From positions 1-11,880 of the forward strand of contig CANKNL010000072.1 in NCBI GenBank assembly GCA_947483345.1: a DNA stretch of 11,880 nucleotides. The letters run 5' to 3'. The notes under the pieces were generated by a model, which did not search any database, had not been told where the DNA came from, and was given only the letters and a program-made list of their open reading frames with translations. Every line of letters begins with the position of its first letter. Position 1 is the stretch's first letter. Positions 1 to 7,200 of the stretch are shown piece by piece. The position numbers and the translations under genes are program-made. The stretch is from Chitinophagaceae bacterium (GTDB lineage: Bacteria > Bacteroidota > Bacteroidia > Chitinophagales > Chitinophagaceae).

Positions 1-36
1 TCTTCATGAGATGCATTTTCTTTTTATCTTAACAGG

Positions 37-1449
37 ATGAACAGAAAAAGATTCATACAGCAAACGACACTTGCAACGGCCGGTATTTTAATGAGTGATT
101 TATCATTTGCTAAATGGCAAAGCGATTTTCCGCTTGTAAGAACACCAGAAAGTGAACGAAAATTTAAAAGCCCCGCAGTTGAAAAACTGATTGCTGAAAT
201 AAAAAATAATATCGGCAATAAAGAAATAGCCTGGCTTTTTGAGAACTGTTTCCCCAATACGTTAGATACCACAGTTGATTTTGAAATCATCAATGGCAAA
301 CCAGACACGTTTGTTATTACCGGTGATATTGATGCCATGTGGTTAAGAGATTCATCGGCCCAGGTTTGGCCTTACCTGCCATTAATGAAGGCGGATAAAA
401 ATTTACAGGAATTAATTAAAGGCGTCATCAACCGGCAGGTAAAATGCATTTTAAAAGATCCTTATGCCAATGCATTTTATAAAGATGAAACAAAAATAAG
501 CGAGTGGAAAGCCGACAAGACAGACATGAAACCCGGAGTACATGAGCGGAAATGGGAGATAGACAGTTTATGTTATCCGATAAGACTAGCTTATGGGTAC
601 TGGAAAGAAACCGGAGATACTTCTCCCTTTGATGCAGACTGGAAAGATGCCATGCAGCTTATTGTAAAAACTTTTAAAGAACAACAACGTCTGGCAAATA
701 ACGGTCCATATCATTTTGAAAGAACCACCAGTTGGGCAACAGATGGGGTACCGCTGGGTGGTTATGGTTATCCTACAAAAAAAATTGGATTGATACATGC
801 TATGTTCAGGCCAAGTGATGATGCAACGGTGTTTCCTTTTAATGTTCCAGGGAATTTGTTTGCGTCGTGGGTACTGATTGATTTGGCAGGCCAATTTGGT
901 GTTTTGTGTGGATTGGGGTCGGCTTTTATAAAGGAATGTAATGATCTTGGTCAGTTTTTGTTAACGACAATTCATGAATACGGAATCATTCAACATAAGC
1001 AGTATGGAAAAATATATGCGTATGAAATAAACGGTTTTGGAAGCTTTAATCTGATGGATGATGCGAATGTCCCTTCTTTATTAGCTACATCTTATCTAAT
1101 TGGCGAGACAGGAGTGGAAAAGAATACAAGGGATTTTATTCTTTCAGAATCAAACCCATTCTTCTTCAAAGGCAAAGCTGCAGAAGGTATCGGGGGGCCG
1201 CATGTTGGTATGGATTATATATGGCCAATGAGTATTATCATGAGGGGATTGACCAGCAAGGCTGATCATGAAATTAAAAACTGCCTGCTCAGCTTACAGA
1301 AAACACATGCCGGTACAGGTTTTATGCATGAGTCATTTCATAAAGATAATGCAACCAAATTTACCCGTAAATGGTTTGCCTGGGCTAATACGTTATTTGG
1401 CGAGTTGATTTGGAAGATTTATAAAGAACGCCCGCATTTGTTAAAGTAA
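37..1449 (+). CDS. Secreted glycoside hydrolase family 125 protein (exo-alpha-1,6-mannosidase type)
   Basis: GH125 enzymes are metal-independent, inverting exo-mannosidases that remove alpha-1,6-linked mannose from N-glycan-like or mannan substrates. The 470-residue protein starts with an export signal (about residues 1-25, basic NRKRF then a hydrophobic stretch ending SFA), so it should act in the periplasm or at the cell surface. The RKRF core resembles a Tat motif with one Arg replaced by Lys. Family motifs run in order: GDIDAMWLRDSSAQ (96-109), HERKWEIDSL (169-178), FERTTSWATDG (227-237), MFRPSDDATVFPF (256-268), GGPHVGMDYIWPMS (386-399) and MHESFHKDN (430-438). By position, Asp261 or Asp262 is the likely general acid and Glu432 the likely base; this is inferred, not aligned. 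Length fits a complete family member plus signal peptide. An in-frame TGA at 7-9 and no other upstream ATG support the start. It converges with tyrS. Natural substrate is not evident, and no other carbohydrate genes are visible. Confidence 0.93.
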   Translation: MNRKRFIQQTTLATAGILMSDLSFAKWQSDFPLVRTPESERKFKSPAVEKLIAEIKNNIGNKEIAWLFENCFPNTLDTTVDFEIINGKPDTFVITGDIDAMWLRDSSAQVWPYLPLMKADKNLQELIKGVINRQVKCILKDPYANAFYKDETKISEWKADKTDMKPGVHERKWEIDSLCYPIRLAYGYWKETGDTSPFDADWKDAMQLIVKTFKEQQRLANNGPYHFERTTSWATDGVPLGGYGYPTKKIGLIHAMFRPSDDATVFPFNVPGNLFASWVLIDLAGQFGVLCGLGSAFIKECNDLGQFLLTTIHEYGIIQHKQYGKIYAYEINGFGSFNLMDDANVPSLLATSYLIGETGVEKNTRDFILSESNPFFFKGKAAEGIGGPHVGMDYIWPMSIIMRGLTSKADHEIKNCLLSLQKTHAGTGFMHESFHKDNATKFTRKWFAWANTLFGELIWKIYKERPHLLK

Positions 1450-1456
1450 AACCGAT

Positions 1457-2737
1457 TTAAATAATAGATACTAAAAAATAGTTTTTCTTTCCTTTTTGTA
1501 CAAGCAAATATTTAGCATGCAGTAATAAAGAACGGTCAACTGTAAACTCAACACGGTCAACTTTTAATCGATTTATACTAACACCACCTCCCTGCACCAT
1601 TTTTTTGGCTTCGCCCCTGCTGGTAAAAATAGTCGTTTCTGCTAAAAAAGAAACCACATCAATACCTGACTCAATTTTTGCTTTTGCAAAGTCAATTTTA
1701 ACAATACCATCCATCCCTTCAAGATCTTGTTCACTTAAACTTTCAGCTGCTGCATGTTGGTTGGAAAATAATTTTTCAGTTGTTTCAATAGCATTGTTAT
1801 ACTCATCCTCACCATGTACAAAAATGGTTACTTCTTTAGCAAGCGTTTTTTGTAAAATCCTTTTTGATGCATCTTTTTTCTGTTCGCCAATCAGGCCGTT
1901 AATGGTTGGTTCATCTAAAAAAGTAAAGATTTTGATCCAGCTTTCAGCATCACTGTCGTTGGCATTTAACCAAAACTGGTAAAATTGGTAGGGTGATGTT
2001 TTAGTAGCATCCAGCCAAATATTTCCCTGTTCTGTTTTGCCAAATTTACCGCCATCGGCTTTTTTTATCAGCGGACAGGTAAAGGCAAAAGCCTCTCCTC
2101 CGCATTTTCTCCTGATCAGTTCAGCACCGGTTACAATATTTCCCCATTGGTCGCTGCCACCCATCTGCAGTTTACAGTTTTTGTTTTGGAAAAGCCAGTA
2201 AAAATCATAGCCCTGCACCAATTGGTAAGTAAATTCAGTGAAGCTCATGCCGGTTTCTCCTTCCAGTCTTTTTTTTACACTGTCTTTTGCCATCATGTAA
2301 TTTACCGTGATGTGTTTCCCGGTATCTCTTATAAAATCCAGAAAAGAAATCTCTTTAAACCAATCATAATTATTGGCTATTTCGGCAGCATTGATTTTAT
2401 TTTTATCAAAATCTAAAAATTTTTCCAGTTGTGCTTTTACACCGGCTACATTAACATTTAAAACATCTTCGCTCAGTAAATTCCGTTCTTCATTTTTACC
2501 ACTGGGATCGCCAACCATACCGGTGGCACCTCCAACAAGGGCAATGGGTTTGTGCCCTGCTTTTTGTAAATGCATCAATAAGATGATGGGTACCAGACTT
2601 CCAATATGTAGGCTATCGGCCGTGGGGTCAAAGCCAATATAAGCGGTTGTCATTTCCTTGTCTAATTGTTCCTTTGTTCCTGGCATGATGTCCTGAATCA
2701 TCCCTCTCCATTGTAATTCTTCTAATAAAGGCTGCAT
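1457..2737 (-). CDS. tyrS: Tyrosyl-tRNA synthetase
   Basis: This cytoplasmic class I aminoacyl-tRNA synthetase charges tRNA-Tyr with tyrosine using ATP. The 426 residues match the usual bacterial TyrRS length (about 420-430). The Rossmann catalytic domain carries YIGFDPTADSLHIGSL, with the HIGH-type signature HIGS at 44-47, then ALVGGATGMVGDPSGK (66-81), YQLVQGYDF (171-179) and GGSDQWGN (193-200), which line the tyrosine/ATP pocket. The KMSKS-type loop is KFGKT (231-235), the variant also seen in E. coli TyrRS, so the Thr is not a defect. Residues from about 358 to 424 form the S4-like RNA-binding domain (TSRGEAKKMVQGGGVSINRLKV). The start is the ATG whose complement is at 2735-2737; the protein N-terminus (PLLEELQWRGMIQD) agrees with the family. 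It is transcribed alone, divergent from the PorV-like gene and convergent with the GH125 gene. No T-box-like leader is seen. Confidence 0.98.
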   Translation of the reverse strand: MQPLLEELQWRGMIQDIMPGTKEQLDKEMTTAYIGFDPTADSLHIGSLVPIILLMHLQKAGHKPIALVGGATGMVGDPSGKNEERNLLSEDVLNVNVAGVKAQLEKFLDFDKNKINAAEIANNYDWFKEISFLDFIRDTGKHITVNYMMAKDSVKKRLEGETGMSFTEFTYQLVQGYDFYWLFQNKNCKLQMGGSDQWGNIVTGAELIRRKCGGEAFAFTCPLIKKADGGKFGKTEQGNIWLDATKTSPYQFYQFWLNANDSDAESWIKIFTFLDEPTINGLIGEQKKDASKRILQKTLAKEVTIFVHGEDEYNNAIETTEKLFSNQHAAAESLSEQDLEGMDGIVKIDFAKAKIESGIDVVSFLAETTIFTSRGEAKKMVQGGGVSINRLKVDRVEFTVDRSLLLHAKYLLVQKGKKNYFLVSII

Positions 2738-2766
2738 GTGTTTTTTTTAAATGCTTCTCGTTTTGG

Positions 2767-2774
2767 CAAAAGTG
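2767..2774 (-). promoter_or_regulatory. Candidate -7 box for tyrS
   Basis: Read on the minus strand this is CACTTTTG, one mismatch from the Bacteroidota -7 consensus TAnnTTTG. It would give a start site near 2760 and a leader of about 23 nt before the tyrS ATG. No TTG-type -33 element sits at the expected distance, so support is weak. It overlaps a small inverted repeat (TTTTG-G-CAAAA, 2761-2771). Confidence 0.3.
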
Positions 2775-3039
2775 CTTATAAATATTGATAAAAATATAAG
2801 TTTCTGAATTGCAAAAGGGTATTTTTTAATAAATAGGGATACCAGTTGCCTAAATCAAATTATTTAGTTTCTGCGTTCTTGAGCAGGCATCTTTTTAGCT
2901 ATACCCGGGGTCTTAAAATTCATAGCTTAAACATTTAATTAAATACATGAAATAAATGCACAATACGATACTATTATAGGTTTAATTAGCTTAATTTTAT
3001 ATAAAGATTTAAACACAATTTAGCAAGTATTATTACGTT

Positions 3040-3047
3040 TATGTTTC
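3040..3047 (+). promoter_or_regulatory. Candidate -7 box for the PorV-like/PorU2-like operon
   Basis: TATGTTTC is one mismatch from the Bacteroidota -7 consensus TAnnTTTG, with TTT at 3019-3021 as a weak -33 element 18 bases upstream. It predicts a start near 3054 and a leader of about 30 nt. Other near-matches exist in this AT-rich stretch, for example TACGTTTA at 3034-3041, so the exact choice is uncertain. Confidence 0.25.
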
Positions 3048-3085
3048 AGCTATCCAATCTATTCAATAATTAACCTAACGTTTTT

Positions 3086-4195
3086 ATGAGATTTTACCAA
3101 AAAATGATGCTGGTTTCTTTGTTGGTTTTGCCAATATCGGGATTTTCTCAGTTTCGGAAGTATTCAAATGAATTTTTAAATATAGGAGCAGGTGCCAGAG
3201 GACTTGCCATGGGTGGAGCACAGGTAGCTTCAGCAAAAGATGCTACCGCGGGTTATTGGAACCCGGCGGGATTAACTGGTATCAAGGAACGGGCTAATGT
3301 GGGTATTATGCACGCCGACTATTTTGGGGGAATTGCCAAATACGATTACATTTCCGGTGCGTTGCCTGTACAGGACAATAAAAGGGCTTTGGGTATTTCA
3401 ATTTTAAGATTTGCAGTTGATGATATCCCCAATACTTTATTTTTAGTGGAACCAGATGGCAGTATTAATTACGGAAATATCCAAACTTTTTCTTCTGCAG
3501 ATTATGCTTTCCTTTTATCGTTTGCACAAAAATTAAAAGAAACAGAAAAAAAGCAGATCAGTTTTGGATTAAATGCCAAAATCATTTATCGTAAAGTTGG
3601 AAAATTTGCATCCGCCTGGGGTTTTGGCTTAGATGCCGGATTGCAAATGCACATTGGAAAATGGCATGCCGGTATTGTAGCTCGCGATATTACAACCACC
3701 TTCAATGCCTGGTCGTTTAAATTTACCGAAAAGGAGAAAGAAGTTTTATATCTAACTAAAAATGATATCCCTGTAAAATCAACTGAGTTAACTGCACCCC
3801 GTTTGGTGATTGGCGGTGGTTATGATTTTAAATTGGGTAAAACAGTAAATTTATTGCTTGAGGCCAGTTTGGATGTCACTTTTGATGGCAAAAGAAATAC
3901 TGTACTTAGTGGAAATACATTAAGTATTGATCCGCATATTGGTTTGGAAGCATCTATTCAGAATGTATTCTTTATCCGGGCTGGCGTAACCAATTTTCAA
4001 AAGGCCTTGCAGGATCGCGATACCATTAATCAGAAAAAAGTATGGATTTACCAGCCCAGTGCCGGTGCCGGATTCAAAATTAAAAACATCATGATTGATT
4101 ATGCCTTTACCAATCTTGCCAATCAATCAAACCCTTTATATACCCATATTTTTTCCCTGCGTTTTAATATTGCTGGAAAAAGAGAAGCTGAATAA
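3086..4195 (+). CDS. PorV/PorQ-family outer-membrane beta-barrel protein (T9SS-associated)
   Basis: The 369-residue protein has a signal peptide (about 1-21, ending GFS before Gln22). The mature N-terminus, FLNIGAGARGLAMGGAQVA followed by DATAGYWNPAGL (about 30-63), is the hallmark of the PorV/PorQ family, FadL-like barrels of the outer membrane. The rest alternates short amphipathic beta-strands and ends in an aromatic/hydrophobic strand (HIFSLRFNI), as expected for a barrel. Canonical PorV collects T9SS cargo from the translocon and delivers it to the sortase PorU. This copy has the GAGARGLAMGGA form rather than the DARAGGMGDAG-like form I recall for canonical PorV, so I call it a family paralog. 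It lies 19 bp before the PorU-like gene on the same strand with no terminator between them. Co-transcription and a shuttle/partner role for the downstream protein are inferred. A plain FadL-type transporter is the alternative, less likely given the neighbour. Confidence 0.85.
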   Translation: MRFYQKMMLVSLLVLPISGFSQFRKYSNEFLNIGAGARGLAMGGAQVASAKDATAGYWNPAGLTGIKERANVGIMHADYFGGIAKYDYISGALPVQDNKRALGISILRFAVDDIPNTLFLVEPDGSINYGNIQTFSSADYAFLLSFAQKLKETEKKQISFGLNAKIIYRKVGKFASAWGFGLDAGLQMHIGKWHAGIVARDITTTFNAWSFKFTEKEKEVLYLTKNDIPVKSTELTAPRLVIGGGYDFKLGKTVNLLLEASLDVTFDGKRNTVLSGNTLSIDPHIGLEASIQNVFFIRAGVTNFQKALQDRDTINQKKVWIYQPSAGAGFKIKNIMIDYAFTNLANQSNPLYTHIFSLRFNIAGKREAE

Positions 4196-4214
4196 AAAAT
4201 AATATAAAATCAGT

Positions 4215-7200
4215 ATGAAAAAATTTTTAATAACCCCGATTATCATATTGTTGGCCATTACAGGTTATGCCCAATTGAATAATAGCTGGATTGATTATAG
4301 TAAAACCTACTATAAATTTAAATTAGCCAAGGATACCTTAACCCGTATTTATCAACCTGTTCTGGCCACCGCCGGTTTAGGATCTGTTCCTGCCGAAAAT
4401 TTTCAACTATGGCGTAATGGAAAGCAGGTTCGTATGTTCACGTCGGTACCAACTGGTGTTTTAGGTAGTGCCGATTTTCTAGAATTCTGGGGTGAAATGA
4501 ATGACGGTAAACCGGATAAAAATCTCTATCGTAATGCCGATTATCAAATGTGTGATAAATTCAGTCTGGAAACAGATACAGCAACTTATTTCCTCACTGT
4601 GAATGCATCTGGCGGTAACCTGAGATACGTAACGGCTGTAAATAATACAGCAGGAAATGTATTACCAGCCGATCCGTATTTTATGCGTCGTATAGAATCA
4701 CATTATAATAGTGATATTAACAGAGGATATGCGGCGGTTATTGGAGAATATGTTTATTCGTCTTCTTATGATATTGGCGAGGGCTGGACCAGTAGTAATA
4801 TTGCACCCTGTTGTGGATTAGTGAAAGTCAACTACGATATTAACAAGTATACAGGAGGTCCGCAGAACAATGTGATGTTTACAGTTACTGCTGCTGGTAA
4901 TGCTTTAAATCCAAGAGAATTGGTTTCCAGGGTACAGGGTACTTTAGTTGTACAAAAACCTATGCCGTATTTCAATTATCTTAAAGATACGGTTAGAAAT
5001 TTACCCCTTTCCATATTAAATAGTCCATCTTTTATTGGTGTTAGTATCAATGGAAATTCTGCAAATGCCTCCGACCGTATAGTGGTCAGTTGTTTTTCTG
5101 TAACCTATCCGGCTACTTTTAATTTTAACAATGAAAAGAATTTTTATTTTGAATTAAAAAATAGTGCCCTGGGCAATTACCTGATTATTGGTAATTTTAA
5201 TACTAATGGAACCGCACCCATTTTATACGATTATAATAATGGAAAGCGTATACTGGGTGATATCAGCACTGCCGGGCAGGTAAAATTTGCACTGGCCGCT
5301 TCATCAGATACCTTACGTAAATTTAATCTGATGAGTGGAGATGCTTCCAATATAGGCACGGTTACCGCTTTGGTCAGTAAAAATTTCATCAATTATGGTA
5401 ATGCGTCAAATCAGGGAAATTATTTAATAATCAGTAATCCGGTTTTATATAATAACGGATCAGGTGTAAATAATGTAGAGTTGTACCGCCAGTACCGCAG
5501 TTCATTAGCCGGGGGAAGTTATAATGCTAAGATTTATAATATTGATGAATTAAATGATCAGTTTGGATTTGGAATAAAAAAACATCCTTCCGCTATCAGG
5601 GATTTTATTCAGTATGCCAGTCAGCAATTTAGCCAGGCCCCGCAATATGTATTTATTATGGGCAGGGGATTGGGATATATTGATTATGTAACAAATCAAA
5701 GCAATCCTATTTCTGAGCAGTTAGATCTGGTACAAACATTTGGCTGGCCGGCATCAGATATTTTGTTAGCCTGTGCACCAGGTACAAATGTGCCATTGGT
5801 TCCTATAGGACGCCTCGGAGCCATAAACGGAACAGAAGTTGGGTATTATCTGGATAAAATGAAACAGTATGAACAGGCTCAGCAATCCCAAAGTCATACC
5901 ATTGCCGATATGGGCTGGATGAAAAATATGCTGCATACTATTGGTGGATCGGACAGTTTGGAAAATGCACAGTTTGGGGTTTATATGAATGGGTATAAAA
6001 ACATCATTCAGGATACACTTTTTGGTGCCCGTGTTGAAACTTTTGCAAAAACGTCAGTTGCTGCTATTGAGCAACAGCAGAGCCAACGGATAGCAGATCT
6101 GTTTCAGGAAGGTCTTACTTATGTAAAATATTTTGGACACTCATCAGCCAATGAGCTGGCAATTAATTTAAACTATCCCGAAAATTATCAAAATGCAGGT
6201 AAATATCCTTTTATGCATGTAAGTGGTTGTACGGTTGGTAATTTCTTTACTTTTAGTCCTGCCAGGATAACTGGTTACCCCGGCATGTCCTTATCCGAAA
6301 AATATATCTTACTTAATCAAAAGGGATCTATTGGCTTTTTGGGCAGCACTCATTTTGGTATTGCGCCCTTCCTGAATTTTTACAACACCAAATATTACCA
6401 GAATATAGGTTACGAAATGTATGGCAACACGGTTGGTAATCAAATAAAAGCCACTTTACAGTATTTGGGTGGCAATCCGTCAACGTTAGACTACTATACC
6501 AGGATTCATCTTGAAGAAGTTAATCTGCACGGGGATCCGGCATTAAGATTAAACACATTTGCAAAACCTGATTATGTTATAGAAGATCAACTGGTAAAAT
6601 TTACACCCAGTATTATAACTGTGGCAGATCAGAATTTTAAAGTGGATGTAAAGATGATGAATATTGGTCGGGGAATAAGAGATTCAATCAGGGTAAGTAT
6701 CAAACAGAAATTGCCAAACGATTCAATACGCGTTTTATTCAACCAGGTTATTCCGGCGATTTTGTATATGGATTCAATAAGTCTGCTTGTGCCAATAAAT
6801 CCAATTACCGATAAAGGGCTAAATAAATTATTAGTGTCGCTGGATGTTGATGGCCGTGTAAATGAATTATCAGAATCTAATAATGATCTGTCTAAGGATT
6901 TTTACATTTTCGAAGATGAATTAAGGCCAATATCGCCCTATAATTATTCCATTGTTAATCAACAAAACATCAGTTTTTTTGCCAGTACGGCCAATCCTTT
7001 AAGTGGCCAACGGCAGTATGTTATGGAAATAGATACCACCGAATTATATAATTCAGCCATAAAAAAATCGTATAATATTTCAGGTATTGGCGGGGTAGTG
7101 GAATTTAAGCCAACAAATATTAGTTTTTCCGACAGTACTGTTTATTATTGGAGAACAGCTACAATTCCTCCTCCTGGAAGTAATTATATTTGGAATAGTT

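Larger units (their letters stand above)
2738..3085. other. AT-rich divergent intergenic region
   Basis: These 348 bases separate tyrS (leftward) from the PorV-like gene (rightward) and must carry both promoters. No convincing ORF, tRNA or strong GC-rich hairpin is visible. Two things stand out: a perfect 12-bp palindrome (ATTTAATTAAAT, 2933-2944), and a near-direct repeat of TTAATT around 2981-2996. Both are built of A/T only and could arise by chance. The stretch just before the PorV-like start (about 2930-3085) is the most AT-rich, as expected for a Bacteroidota promoter and leader. Confidence 0.6.

Noticed and set aside
231..235. Thr in place of Ser in the TyrRS KMSKS-type loop (residues of the protein encoded at 1457-2737; coordinates here are residue numbers)
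   Set aside because: KFGKT is also the form in E. coli TyrRS, so it is normal and not a defect.
586..894. Open frame of about 100 codons on the minus strand inside the GH125 gene
   Set aside because: It lies wholly within a gene with strong family motifs and its product resembles nothing recognisable; a coding shadow.
835..960. Possible compensated frameshift in GH125, because the segment after VPGNLFASW looks unusually hydrophobic
   Set aside because: Both alternative frames hit stops and give no better match, and the motifs on either side are in the same frame.
1470..1487. ACTA-AAAAA-TAGT hairpin followed by T residues just after the GH125 stop codon
   Set aside because: The stem is only 4 bp of A/T-rich sequence and lies inside the tyrS coding end; too weak to call a terminator for either convergent gene.
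2147..2642. Plus-strand open frames of 89 codons within tyrS
   Set aside because: Antisense shadows of a well conserved gene, with no independent start signal or recognisable product.
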